A DNA stretch of 48,377 bases from Rhodobacteraceae bacterium EhC02 (GTDB lineage Bacteria > Pseudomonadota > Alphaproteobacteria > Rhodobacterales > Rhodobacteraceae). Made by a program: the position numbers and the translations under genes. Under the pieces are notes generated by a model. That model saw only the letters and a program-made list of their open reading frames with translations. It made no database searches and was not told where the DNA came from. Where the stretch lies: assembly GCA_001650895.1 (NCBI GenBank), contig LXYH01000022.1, positions 43 through 48,419 of the forward strand, given 5' to 3'. Positions 16,067-24,855 of this stretch are shown here, piece after piece; positions within the stretch are counted from its first letter, which is position 1; every line of letters starts with the position of its first letter.

Positions 16067-17383
16067 TCAGGCCTTGCCGCGCAACATGGCGTTATAGGTG
16101 GCTTTCAGGGCCACTTCCTTCATCAACCAGCTGATCCACAGCTCTTCCAGCGGGGCGATCACACCCGGAAAGGACGGGGTCAGGTTGTTGTGGTAATCGA
16201 ACTCGATCAGCATCGCCCGACCGACCCGCGTGATCAGCGGGCAGGACGTATAGCCGTCATAGACCTTGCTGCCGTCGCGGCCTTCGATGGCGGCGACCAG
16301 ATGATCCTCGACCACCGGCACCTGCCATTTGACCGAGGCGGCTGTCTTGCCCTTGGGCACGCCCGCCACATCGCCCAGCGCGAAGATGTCGGGATAGCGC
16401 CGGTGGCGCAGGGTCTTCTGATCGACCTCGACCCAGCCCTGGTCCGTCCACTTGTCGGCCCAGCTCAACCCGGACTGGCGGATGACCTCGGGCGCGCGCT
16501 GCGGCGGGATCACGTGCAGATAGTCATAGCCCATCTCGACATCGCCCTTGGGCGTGGTGAAGGTCGCGATCTTGCGACCCGGTTCGACCGCCTTGAGGAC
16601 ATGGCTGTAATGCGGGGTGATCCCCCGGTCCTCGAACAGCATCCGCACTTTCTCCGACACGATGGGCACACCGAACAGCGCATCGTTATTCGCGGCATAG
16701 TGCATCTCGTGCTTGCCCTGCCCTGCGGAGCGGGTGGCGATATCCTCGATCAGGAAAGTATGCTTGAGCGGCGCTCCCGCGCATTTCATTTCCGTGGCCG
16801 GACGGGTGAAGATCCCGACGCCGCCCGCTTGGGTGAAAGCCGACGCCGCCTGCCAGGTTTTCGCGGCATATTCGGGGCCTGCATACAGCGCGCCGATCCC
16901 GTTGGTGCCGACCAGATCAAGCGAAAAGCCTTCGATCGCATCGTGATCCAGCACAAGGCCGGGTGCCACGATCAGGAAATCATACGGCACGGTCTGCCCG
17001 CCCGAGGTGGCCACGGTCTTGGACACGGGGTCAATGGCGGCGGCGGCTTGCGCGATCAGGGTAATCCCCTGCGGCAACCAGTCCGTTGTCTTGGACCGGG
17101 TATAGGACGCAGGCTTCAGCCCGGCGGCCACAAGCGACAGGCCCGGCTGATACAGATGCTCGGCGCTGGGGTCGAGGATAGTGATCTCCGCACCGTCAAG
17201 GCGCGTGACAAGTCGGTTGACCAGGGCCGTACCCGCAGCCCCTGCCCCGATCATGACGATGCGGGCCTTGGTCTGCACCTTGGCCGCCGCAGCCGGTCGC
17301 ACGGCCATGGTCGTGGCAAGGCCGCCCGCGACAAGGCCCAGAAAGGCGCGGCGCGACGCCTTGATCTCATTAAATTCAGTCAT
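16067..17383 (-). CDS. Tat-exported sulfide:quinone oxidoreductase-like flavoprotein
   Basis: 438 residues. A twin-arginine signal (SRRAFLGLVAGGLATTM, residues 10-26) is followed by an FAD-binding Rossmann start (RIVMIGAGAAGTALVNRL). The two family cysteines are C201 in EMKCAGAPLKH and C381 in YTSCPLITR, as in mitochondrial-type (type II) sulfide:quinone oxidoreductases, and ALGDVAGVPKGKTAAS is the second FAD motif. It would oxidise sulfide, or a related thiol, in the periplasm and pass electrons to quinone. It lies 65 nt after cydX, so its quinol can be reoxidised by the co-encoded bd oxidase. Flavocytochrome-c-type sulfide dehydrogenase flavoprotein is the alternative. Confidence 0.85.
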   Translation of the reverse strand: MTEFNEIKASRRAFLGLVAGGLATTMAVRPAAAAKVQTKARIVMIGAGAAGTALVNRLVTRLDGAEITILDPSAEHLYQPGLSLVAAGLKPASYTRSKTTDWLPQGITLIAQAAAAIDPVSKTVATSGGQTVPYDFLIVAPGLVLDHDAIEGFSLDLVGTNGIGALYAGPEYAAKTWQAASAFTQAGGVGIFTRPATEMKCAGAPLKHTFLIEDIATRSAGQGKHEMHYAANNDALFGVPIVSEKVRMLFEDRGITPHYSHVLKAVEPGRKIATFTTPKGDVEMGYDYLHVIPPQRAPEVIRQSGLSWADKWTDQGWVEVDQKTLRHRRYPDIFALGDVAGVPKGKTAASVKWQVPVVEDHLVAAIEGRDGSKVYDGYTSCPLITRVGRAMLIEFDYHNNLTPSFPGVIAPLEELWISWLMKEVALKATYNAMLRGKA

Positions 17384-17448
17384 GTTCCATTTCCTTCTGC
17401 GTGCCTGTGCCAGGCAGATCGTGAGGAGGTTAAAGGCATCCGCACCAT

Positions 17449-17613
17449 CTATCGGCGTCGGGTGCTGCCGGTTTTACCGCTGTTGCCGGGGCGCGGGGCG
17501 GGATCGCCCCTGGCGATGGTGCGCTCGTCTTCCTTCAGCTCCAGCCACATCGCGTTCATCACGGCAAAGATGGCGGCCAGCGGAAGGCCAAGCAGCCAGG
17601 CGAAATACCACAT
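17449..17613 (-). CDS. cydX: cytochrome bd oxidase small subunit CydX
   Basis: 54 residues, one membrane helix, starting MWYFAWLLGLPLAAIFAVMN, the unmistakable CydX signature (W-Y-F-A-W). It continues WLELKEDE and ends in a basic, Pro/Gly-rich tail that is longer than in E. coli (37 residues). An AAAGGA site precedes the start, and the gene lies 14 nt after the cydB stop. CydX stabilises the heme b/d core of the oxidase. Confidence 0.95.
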   Translation of the reverse strand: MWYFAWLLGLPLAAIFAVMNAMWLELKEDERTIARGDPAPRPGNSGKTGSTRRR

Positions 17614-17627
17614 GGGATGTCCTTTCT

Positions 17628-18791
17628 TCAGTAAACGGAGTGGGAGTTTTCAGAGACATCGGCCTCGGTGACCTTGCCCCAGAGCACCTTGTAGACCCAG
17701 GCGGTGTACATCAGGATCAGCGGCATGAAGATCGCCGTGACCACCAGCATGATGAACAGAGTCAGGTGCGAGGACGAGCTGTTCCAGACCGTCAGCGAGG
17801 ATTGCGGATCGCTGGAGCTTGGCATGATGAAGGGGAACATGGTCAACCCCACCGAAGAGATCACGCCAAGGATCGCCATCTTGGAAAAGAGCAGCGTCGA
17901 CACCTCGCGCCCGGCCCGCAGACCAAGGAAGGTCAGCCCGCCGCCAAGGATGCCCATGATCGGCGCGATGACGATCCATGGCCGGTCCAGATAGGCGGTC
18001 AGCCAGCTTGCGGTCCGCTCAACCTCGAAATGCAGCGGGTTCGACGGGCCATTGGTGACGTAGTCGCCGACAATGCGGTAGCCTTCGACCCCGACCGCCA
18101 TCCACAGACCGGCCAGCACGTAAGAACCGACAGCCACCAGTGCCGCGACCGAACCGATGGCGCGGGCACGGCTCTGCACGACGCCTTCGGCCTTCAGCGT
18201 CAGCCAGGCAGCGCCATGCATGACCAGCATCGACAGCGATACCACACCGGCAAGCACCGAGAACGGATCAAGCAGGCCGATGAACTTGATGTACCATGCC
18301 CCCTCGTAGATCGTGTGAAGATCGTCGGTGAAGTGGAAGGGCACACCCTGGATCACGTTGCCCACGGCCACCCCGAACAGAAGCGCGGGGATCGTGCCGC
18401 TGGCGAAAAGCGCCCAGTCCCAGGCATTGCGCCAGCGCGGGTCGTCCCGCTTGGAGCGGTATTTGAACGCCACGGGGCGCACGATGAAAGCCGCAAGGAT
18501 GACGAACATCGCAAGGTAGAAGCCCGAGAAGCTGACCGCATAGAGCGGTGGCCAGGCCGCGAAGATCGCGCCGCCGCCAAGGATGAACCAGACCTGGTTG
18601 CCTTCCCACACGGGGCCGACCGTGTTGATGGCCACCCGGCGTTCGATATCGGTCTTGCCGACGAAGGGCAGCAAGGCCCCCACGCCCATGTCAAAACCGT
18701 CCGTCAGGGCAAAGCCGATGAGCAGCACGCCCAGCAGGCCCCACCAGATCACGCGCAATACGTCATAAGCTATCAGTTCATGCAGGATCAT
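17628..18791 (-). CDS. cydB: cytochrome bd ubiquinol oxidase subunit II
   Basis: 387 residues with nine predicted helices. Family stretches are FALTDGFDMGVGALLPFVGK, VGPVWEGNQVWFILGGGAIFAAWP and MFPFIMPSS. It pairs with CydA to form the quinol-oxidising, oxygen-reducing bd oxidase of the inner membrane. The start at 18791 (MILHELIAYD) has a GGAG site. A GTG at 18800 would overlap the cydA stop. It lies 5 nt after cydA. Confidence 0.97.
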   Translation of the reverse strand: MILHELIAYDVLRVIWWGLLGVLLIGFALTDGFDMGVGALLPFVGKTDIERRVAINTVGPVWEGNQVWFILGGGAIFAAWPPLYAVSFSGFYLAMFVILAAFIVRPVAFKYRSKRDDPRWRNAWDWALFASGTIPALLFGVAVGNVIQGVPFHFTDDLHTIYEGAWYIKFIGLLDPFSVLAGVVSLSMLVMHGAAWLTLKAEGVVQSRARAIGSVAALVAVGSYVLAGLWMAVGVEGYRIVGDYVTNGPSNPLHFEVERTASWLTAYLDRPWIVIAPIMGILGGGLTFLGLRAGREVSTLLFSKMAILGVISSVGLTMFPFIMPSSSDPQSSLTVWNSSSSHLTLFIMLVVTAIFMPLILMYTAWVYKVLWGKVTEADVSENSHSVY

Positions 18792-18796
18792 GTGTC

Positions 18797-20419
18797 TCAC
18801 TCCGCAGGGTGCAGGTCGGGTTGGGCAATGGCATCGGCATTGCGCCGACCGGCCAGGCGATCATTGTGACGTGTGTTCCAGGCCTCGGTTTCCGCGACAT
18901 CCTGAAACGGACCCTTGCGGATGTATTTCAGCATCAAACCCATCTCGATGATGAAGAGGACCGTGTAGAAGATCACGAAACCGGCCAGCGTCAGGGCCAC
19001 TTCGGTCATCGACAGGGCGCTGACCGACATGGCGGTGGGCAGCACGCCGTCCACAGTCCATGGCTGGCGTCCGAATTCGGCGACGAACCATCCCAGTTCC
19101 GCGGCGATCCACGGCGCCGGGATCATCCAGACCGCCAGATGCAGGGCCGGACGCGGAAAGTGCATCCCCTTGAAGGACGCCCGGTAGAAGAAATAGAGCA
19201 TCGTCCCAATGAAACCGAAACCAAGCCCCACCATCAGCCGGAAGGCCCAGAACAGCGGCCAGACCGTGGGCACGGTATCATCCGCCGCAGCCTTGATCTG
19301 CGCTTCGGTCGCGTCCAGCGGGTTGTCGACGTATTTCTTCAGCAGGAAGGCAAAGCCCAGATCGGCGGAATGCGCCTCGAAAGTGGCCATCACGGCGGGA
19401 TCGGTCCCTGCCCGGTTCTCGCGCACCTCGAGCAGCGCCTCATAGGCGATCAGGCCGGAACGGATACGGTCCTCTGCTTGCGCCACCAGATCGTTGATGC
19501 CGGGAATTTCCGTGGTCAGCGAACGGGTGCCAATCAGGCCCATGGCCCATGGAATTTCGATGGCATAGTGCGTCTCGCGCGCTTCCTGGTCGGGAAAGCC
19601 GATCAGGTTGAAGGGCGCGGGCGCCTCGTGGGTTTCCCACATCGCCTCGATCGCGGCCAGTTTCATCTTCTGGCTATGGGTCGCGGAATAGCCGGACTCG
19701 TCGCCCAGCAGCACCACCGACAGCGCCGAGGCAAGGCCAAAGGCCGCCCCCACGGTGATCGACCGGCGGGCCAGTTCGATATGGCGGCCCTTCAGCATGT
19801 ACCAGGCGGAAACCCCGATGACGAAGACCGACGCGGTGACATAGCCCGCCGAGACGGTGTGTACGAATTTCGCCTGCGCCACTTCGTTGAACAGCACCGC
19901 GAAAAAGTCCGTCATCTCCATGCGCATGGTCATGGGGTTGAATTCAGCGCCCACCGGGTTTTGCATCCAGCCATTGGCGATCAGGATCCAGAGTGCCGAA
20001 AAGTTCGACCCGATGGCGACCAGCCACGCCACGGCCAGATGCGCAACCTTGCTCAGCTTGTCCCATCCGAAGAAGAACAGACCCACGAAGGTGGCTTCCA
20101 GGAAGAAGGCCATCAGACCCTCGATCGCTAGCGGCGCGCCGAAGATGTCGCCCACATAGTGGCTGTAGTAGCTCCAGTTCATGCCGAACTGGAATTCCAT
20201 GGTGATGCCCGTGGCCACGCCGAGAACGAAGTTGATCCCGAACAGCGTGCCCCAGAACTTGGTCATCTGCCGCCAGATGGGGCGGTTCGTCATGACATAG
20301 ACGGTCTCCATGATCGCGACGAGGATCGACAGGCCCAGCGTCAGCGGCACGAAAAGGAAGTGATACATCGCCGTCATCGCAAATTGCATGCGAGACAGCT
20401 CTACGATCCCGAATTCCAT
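18797..20419 (-). CDS. cydA: cytochrome bd ubiquinol oxidase subunit I
   Basis: 540 residues, the heme-bearing subunit. The N-terminal helix carries the heme ligand histidine in MYHFLFVPLTLG. FVHTVSAGYVTAS supplies the second histidine, and GWFVAEFGRQPWTV is the quinol/heme signature. The length fits the long-Q-loop class. The start at 20419 (MEFGIVELSRMQF) has a GGAG site. A second in-frame ATG at 20470 would include a leader hairpin and is rejected. It is preceded by an FNR box at a class II activation distance, so induction under low oxygen is expected. Confidence 0.97.
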   Translation of the reverse strand: MEFGIVELSRMQFAMTAMYHFLFVPLTLGLSILVAIMETVYVMTNRPIWRQMTKFWGTLFGINFVLGVATGITMEFQFGMNWSYYSHYVGDIFGAPLAIEGLMAFFLEATFVGLFFFGWDKLSKVAHLAVAWLVAIGSNFSALWILIANGWMQNPVGAEFNPMTMRMEMTDFFAVLFNEVAQAKFVHTVSAGYVTASVFVIGVSAWYMLKGRHIELARRSITVGAAFGLASALSVVLLGDESGYSATHSQKMKLAAIEAMWETHEAPAPFNLIGFPDQEARETHYAIEIPWAMGLIGTRSLTTEIPGINDLVAQAEDRIRSGLIAYEALLEVRENRAGTDPAVMATFEAHSADLGFAFLLKKYVDNPLDATEAQIKAAADDTVPTVWPLFWAFRLMVGLGFGFIGTMLYFFYRASFKGMHFPRPALHLAVWMIPAPWIAAELGWFVAEFGRQPWTVDGVLPTAMSVSALSMTEVALTLAGFVIFYTVLFIIEMGLMLKYIRKGPFQDVAETEAWNTRHNDRLAGRRNADAIAQPDLHPAE

Positions 20420-20436
20420 AGTCTCGGCTCCAGCTA

Positions 20437-20457
20437 TCGGAGGGCGAGTCCCTCCGA
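20437..20457 (-). promoter_or_regulatory. stem-loop in the cydA 5' leader
   Basis: A perfect 8-bp stem (TCGGAGGG and CCCTCCGA, 5-nt loop) ends 17 nt before the cydA start, immediately upstream of its Shine-Dalgarno. One arm contains an SD-like GGAGG. It lies inside the transcript predicted from the FNR promoter and could protect the mRNA end or modulate translation. Confidence 0.5.
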
Positions 20458-20480
20458 GTTTAAATTCCATTTTTGCGATG

Positions 20481-20520
20481 TATCTAGGACCTGGAGGGGG
20501 CGAGCCTTGATCTGGATCAA
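20481..20520 (-). promoter_or_regulatory. FNR-dependent promoter of cydABX
   Basis: TTGATCTGGATCAA at 20507-20520 matches the FNR consensus TTGAT-N4-ATCAA at all ten positions. On the minus strand a TAGATA -10 element follows 20 nt after the box (20486-20481). This puts the box near -41.5, the class II activator position. It sits in the 123-nt gap after cydC, so cydABX can be boosted separately from cydDC. Confidence 0.88.
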
Positions 20521-20542
20521 TAACCTGTATCTTTGATACCGG

Positions 20543-22183
20543 TTATGTCAGCCGGACGACCCGATCCGCGAATTCCGTCTCGACATGGCGATGTGCCGCG
20601 ATCAGGATGGCGGCCTCCGGCAATATGCGGCGAAGGCCCGCCAGCACCTGCCTTGCGGTAGCGTCATCCAGACCTTCGGTAGGTTCGTCCAGCAGCAAGA
20701 CCTTCGGCCTGCGCAGCAGAATGCGGGCCAGCACAAGGCGGCGCGCCTCGCCGCCCGACAGGCCCTCGCCGCGCGGTCCGATCATGGTGTCCAACCCATC
20801 GCGCGCGCGCAACATGTCGGCCAGTCTGACAGCCTCGAGCATCTGCCAGAGTGTCGCCTCATCGCTGTCGGGGGCGGCAAGCCGCAGGGCTTGGGCAACG
20901 CTTCCCGCCATCAGCACACTGCGTTGCGGAAGCAGGGCCAGGGCATGACGCAGGGCGTTCTCGTCCCAGTCGGCGACCGAGACGCCCCCCAGGCTGATGC
21001 GTCCCGCCGCAACGGGATGCAGCCCCGCCACGGCCAGAAGCAGAGTTGACTTGCCCGACCCGCTGGGTCCGGTCAGGGCAACCGTTTCTCCGGGGGTGAC
21101 ATGCAGATCGAAGGCGGCAAGGATCGACGCCTGCGACAGCGGACGATGCAAGCTCAGATCTTGGATCTGCAAGGCCGCCCCCTCCGGCACCAGCGCCTGT
21201 CCGGCCGATGGCGCCGCTGCAAGATCCCGCGACACCCGGCGGGCCGCTTCGACCATGCGCCCCAGGTCGCTGGCCGCGCGCCGCAACGGGGCAAGGGTTT
21301 CAGCAAGTGCGAGTGCTGCAAACACGCCAAGGGCGGCAAAGGCCGGCTCAAGCCGTTCCGCCTGGACGGATACCACGCCCAACCAGAGCGTTCCCCCCGC
21401 AACCAGCGTCGTCAGCATATGGAATGCAGCGCCAGTCAACCGTTCCGCCCTGTCCTGTTCGCGCTGCGACACCAGCCGCCGATCATCGGCTGCCAGAACC
21501 GCATCGACCTGCGCCACCAGTTGTCCCTGCACGGCCAGTTCACGCCGCGCGCGGATCAGGTCGATCAGCCGCGACCGGAATGCCTGCGACGCGGCCTCGG
21601 CCCGGCGGGACAGACCCACCGTCTTGCGCGCGCTGCGCCAGAAGATCAGTGCCGCGCCCAGCAGATAGCCCGCGCCAATCCACAGGGCCACAGGCAAACC
21701 GACCAGAACCCAGATTGCCGCGAAGGACAGCAACAGCGCCAGCAGGCCTGCGGCAAGTGGCAGGATCAACCGCAGGGCAACACCGTCCAGCGCATCGATA
21801 TCCGCCGTCAGACGGTTCACCGCCTGTGCGCCGCGCAGTCTGACCATCCGCTGGTAAGGCGCCGCGACAAGCCCGCCCAGCAGTCTTACCCGCAGCATTT
21901 CGAGGGTGCGCAATGTCGCATCATGCGTCAGAACCCTTTCGCCGTAACGCGCAGCCGCGCGGCCAAGCGCCAGGAAACGCACCATCGCCGACGGCCGGAA
22001 CACGTCAAAGACCGCGCCCATGCCCGCCAGCCCGGCCGCCGCAGCCGCCGTGATGAACCAACCCGACAGGCCCAACAGCGCGACCCCCATGACCAGCACC
22101 GCAAGGCTGAGGGCCCCGCCCCGCAACAAGGCCGCGGGTTGCGTGCGCAGGATCAGCCGGAAGATCCGCCACAGGGCCGTCAT
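20543..22183 (-). CDS. cydC: thiol reductant ABC exporter subunit CydC
   Basis: 546 residues: six membrane helices then an ATPase domain with Walker A GPSGSGKSTLLLAVAG, signature LSGGEARRLVLARILL and Walker B VLLLDEPTEGLDD. CydDC exports glutathione/cysteine or handles heme for bd oxidase assembly. The start overlaps the cydD stop (ATGA). The gene lies immediately upstream of the cydA promoter. Confidence 0.95.
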   Translation of the reverse strand: MTALWRIFRLILRTQPAALLRGGALSLAVLVMGVALLGLSGWFITAAAAAGLAGMGAVFDVFRPSAMVRFLALGRAAARYGERVLTHDATLRTLEMLRVRLLGGLVAAPYQRMVRLRGAQAVNRLTADIDALDGVALRLILPLAAGLLALLLSFAAIWVLVGLPVALWIGAGYLLGAALIFWRSARKTVGLSRRAEAASQAFRSRLIDLIRARRELAVQGQLVAQVDAVLAADDRRLVSQREQDRAERLTGAAFHMLTTLVAGGTLWLGVVSVQAERLEPAFAALGVFAALALAETLAPLRRAASDLGRMVEAARRVSRDLAAAPSAGQALVPEGAALQIQDLSLHRPLSQASILAAFDLHVTPGETVALTGPSGSGKSTLLLAVAGLHPVAAGRISLGGVSVADWDENALRHALALLPQRSVLMAGSVAQALRLAAPDSDEATLWQMLEAVRLADMLRARDGLDTMIGPRGEGLSGGEARRLVLARILLRRPKVLLLDEPTEGLDDATARQVLAGLRRILPEAAILIAAHRHVETEFADRVVRLT

Positions 22184-23847
22184 GCATCGCCCCCGATCCG
22201 GATGATCCTGCCCATCCGTGCCGCGAGATCGCTGTCATGCGTGGCCACGATCAGCGTGGCCCCACGGGCGGCTTGCGCCATCAGGCCATCGACCACGGCC
22301 CTGGCCGTCACGGCATCCAGATCGGCTGTCGGCTCGTCCGCGAGGATCAGATCGGGCATGCGATGGATTGCGCGGGCCAGGGTCAGGCGCCTTGCCTCGC
22401 CCCCCGACAGACCGCCCCCGGCCTCGCCAATCCGCATCGCAAGACCCTGCGGCAGCGCCGCCACGACATCGGATACGGCGGCCTGCGCGAGGGCACGATC
22501 CGGGGATCCGCCCTGCCCGAATGTCAGGTTGTGGCGCAAGCTGGCGTTCAGGAAATGCGGGCTTTGCGACATCCAGCCGATCCGCGCGCGCCATGCATCC
22601 GCGTTCCGCGACGCAAGCGGCTGGCCTGCGACCATCACCGCGCCGCTGACAGGGGCAAGCAATCCCGCGATGACCCGCAAGGCCGAGGTTTTTCCCGCCC
22701 CGCTCGCCCCGACAAGCGCGATGGTTTCACCGGGGTTGACCTCGATATCCGGCAGCCTCAGCCCACCCGGAAGAACGCAGCCCCGCAGTGACAGGCTGGC
22801 CGGGCCGGGCAAGGGACTGGCCGCGCCGCCGCGCCCCGGAAGTGCGGGCGTCCTTGCCGCCTCCCATGCGGCAAGATCCGTCAGGACGGCATCCGCGGTG
22901 GCCTTGTCATGCCATGCAGCCGACAGATCGCGCAGCGGCTGGTAGAATTCGGGGGCAAGCAGCAGCAGGAATATTCCCGCCTGCGGCGTCATCGCATCGC
23001 CCCATGTGCCGAACTCTAGCGCCCCCAGAAGCGAAAACCCCACATAGACGGCCACCATCGCCACACCGATCGCCGCGAAAAGTTCCAGCACCGTGGACGA
23101 CAGGAACGCCACACGCAGCACAGCCATTGTCCGCTGCCGCAAATCCGCCGCCTGCCGGGCAAATCCGGCGACCACCGCATCGCCCGCCCCCAGCAGGCGG
23201 ATATCCACCAAAGCCGACAAGCGTTCGACCAGAAGGTCGTTCATCGTGCCGATCTCGGCCATCTGCCGATGGCTTGCGTCTTTCGCGGCCAATCCGACAA
23301 GCGCCATGAAAACCGGGATCAGGGGGCCCGACACCATCAGGATCAGCGCCACCGCCCAAGACTGCCACAAGACCAGCGCCAGGATCACCAAGGGCACAAC
23401 CATCACACGGGCGCGCGCCGGGGCATAACGGGTCAGGAACGGCGCCAGCAGGTTCAGCTTTTCGCCAGCCAGCGCCGCGATGCTGCCTGCGCCGCCAAAG
23501 GGGCTGTCCGCCGCGCGGCTGCCCTCGACGGCGACGATATGCGCGCGCGCACCGCTTACAACGCGGATGGCCGCGGCATCCACCATGGCATCGGCCTTCG
23601 CCGCCAGGATCGCGCGCAAGGCCCCCAGGAGGATAAAGCCGATCCCGACCTGAACCGGCGACACCGCCGCACCCGTCAGCAACCCGCCTAGCGCATGGGC
23701 AATAACGGCCGCCTGCAAGGGCCAGATCAGGTTCGCCAGAACGGCAAGACCCGCGGCCCGCGCCTGTTGCCCACGCCCGGGCGCAAGCCAGTCGCAAGAC
23801 GACCCTGCGGGCGCATCGGCACTTCTGGAAAGATCGTGATCGGCCAC
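22180..23847 (-). CDS. cydD: thiol reductant ABC exporter subunit CydD
   Basis: 555 residues, the heterodimer partner of CydC. It has six helices, Walker A GASGAGKTSALRVIAG, signature LSGGEARRLTLARAIH and Walker B LILADEPTADLDA. The start is a GTG at 23847, preceded by GAGG at 5 nt. No better ATG exists nearby. An FNR-like box at 23905-23918 lies upstream. Confidence 0.94.
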   Translation of the reverse strand: MADHDLSRSADAPAGSSCDWLAPGRGQQARAAGLAVLANLIWPLQAAVIAHALGGLLTGAAVSPVQVGIGFILLGALRAILAAKADAMVDAAAIRVVSGARAHIVAVEGSRAADSPFGGAGSIAALAGEKLNLLAPFLTRYAPARARVMVVPLVILALVLWQSWAVALILMVSGPLIPVFMALVGLAAKDASHRQMAEIGTMNDLLVERLSALVDIRLLGAGDAVVAGFARQAADLRQRTMAVLRVAFLSSTVLELFAAIGVAMVAVYVGFSLLGALEFGTWGDAMTPQAGIFLLLLAPEFYQPLRDLSAAWHDKATADAVLTDLAAWEAARTPALPGRGGAASPLPGPASLSLRGCVLPGGLRLPDIEVNPGETIALVGASGAGKTSALRVIAGLLAPVSGAVMVAGQPLASRNADAWRARIGWMSQSPHFLNASLRHNLTFGQGGSPDRALAQAAVSDVVAALPQGLAMRIGEAGGGLSGGEARRLTLARAIHRMPDLILADEPTADLDAVTARAVVDGLMAQAARGATLIVATHDSDLAARMGRIIRIGGDA

Positions 23848-23904
23848 GCCTACCTCAAAACTTGAATCCTGAATGTGAGATATTGCGATCTGACCCGGAG
23901 TGAT

Positions 23905-23918
23905 CTGATCTGGATCAA
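23905..23918. promoter_or_regulatory. FNR box between cydD and nsrR
   Basis: CTGATCTGGATCAA matches the FNR consensus at 9 of 10 fixed positions and shares its core with the box before cydA. Toward cydD a CAATATC stretch lies at the right distance for a -10 element, which suggests class II activation. The same box could act on the divergent regulator gene. Confidence 0.78.
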
Positions 23919-23975
23919 TTACATCACGATCATGGGGCGCCAGATTGCGGTACCTTGTCCAGGATGAAGGCTTCC

Positions 23976-24455
23976 ATGCGTCTGACGACCAGAACCAACC
24001 TCGCCTCCCGCATTCTGATGGCCTGTGCCGTCAATGAAGGGGTCACGGTGCGGACCTCGGACATCGCGGCCAAATGCAACGCATCCACCCATCACCTGCT
24101 GCAGGTGGTGAACCTTTTGCATGGGAACGGGTTTGTCGAAACCATTCGCGGGCGCAGCGGCGGTCTGCGGCTGGCCCGACCGATGGACCAGATCTCGATC
24201 GGGGAGGTGTTTCGCGTCTTCGAAGCCGGCGCCCCCTTTGCCGAATGCTTCGATCCCGACACCAACACCTGCCCGCTGTCGGAAACATGCCGGCTGCGCA
24301 GCTTCATCTCGCGCGCGCTCGAGATGTTCTATCATGAACTGGACATGGTCACCTTGGCCGATCTGGTGAAAGGCAACTGCGGGCTGGCAGGCATTCTGGA
24401 CATGTCCGACAGGCTTGCCCCGTCATGCACGTCTGACACCCGCCCCAAGGCCTGA
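23976..24455 (+). CDS. nsrR: Rrf2 family regulator, NsrR-like (NO-sensing)
   Basis: 159 residues. The N-terminal MRLTTRTNLASRILM winged helix and RGRSGGLRLARP wing are typical of NsrR. Three cysteines (C92, C100, C106) in ECFDPDTNTCPLSETCRL would hold the Fe-S cluster that reacts with nitric oxide. The C-x7-C spacing is longer than in E. coli NsrR. The ATG at 23976 has a GAAGG site, while ATGs at 23955 and 23964 do not. Divergence from cydDC suggests it controls the NO-resistant bd oxidase system. Confidence 0.85.
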   Translation: MRLTTRTNLASRILMACAVNEGVTVRTSDIAAKCNASTHHLLQVVNLLHGNGFVETIRGRSGGLRLARPMDQISIGEVFRVFEAGAPFAECFDPDTNTCPLSETCRLRSFISRALEMFYHELDMVTLADLVKGNCGLAGILDMSDRLAPSCTSDTRPKA

Positions 24456-24537
24456 AGGGGCCATTTCCCGGCCATGCAGGCCCGGGCAACCTTTGGGGCC
24501 CAAACCGTTTCAATATCGCAGCTATTGTCGGACCGCG

Positions 24538-24855
24538 TCAGGTCGTGATGAACGGCGCAGGCACCATGATCTTGTTGATCTGGCTGACAAGGTATCCGGC
24601 CTCGGCGCTTTTGGCCAGGTACGCCTGCCAGTCGGGATCCGCCGCCAGTTCCGCACGACGGGCTTCGCGGTCGGCCGCGTCGCGATAGGGCCAGATGTGG
24701 ACAAATGAATTGACGTCGCCCGTTTCGGTCTGCGCAAACATCACCGGTGTCCCCAGGATGCGCAACTGCGCGGCATAGCCATGCGCGGCATAGAGCGCGA
24801 GGTGCTTCTTGATCGTACCGGGACGGCAGACATAAGTACGATGGTCGTAAATCAT
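24538..24855 (-). CDS. NIPSNAP family protein
   Basis: 105 residues, a single ferredoxin-like alpha+beta domain. The start MIYDHRTYVCRPGTIKKHLALY and VNSFVHIWPYRDAADREARRAEL match NIPSNAP proteins. Its biochemical role is unknown. A good AAGGA site precedes the start. It converges on nsrR with an 82-nt gap and has no clear operon partner. Confidence 0.9.
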   Translation of the reverse strand: MIYDHRTYVCRPGTIKKHLALYAAHGYAAQLRILGTPVMFAQTETGDVNSFVHIWPYRDAADREARRAELAADPDWQAYLAKSAEAGYLVSQINKIMVPAPFITT

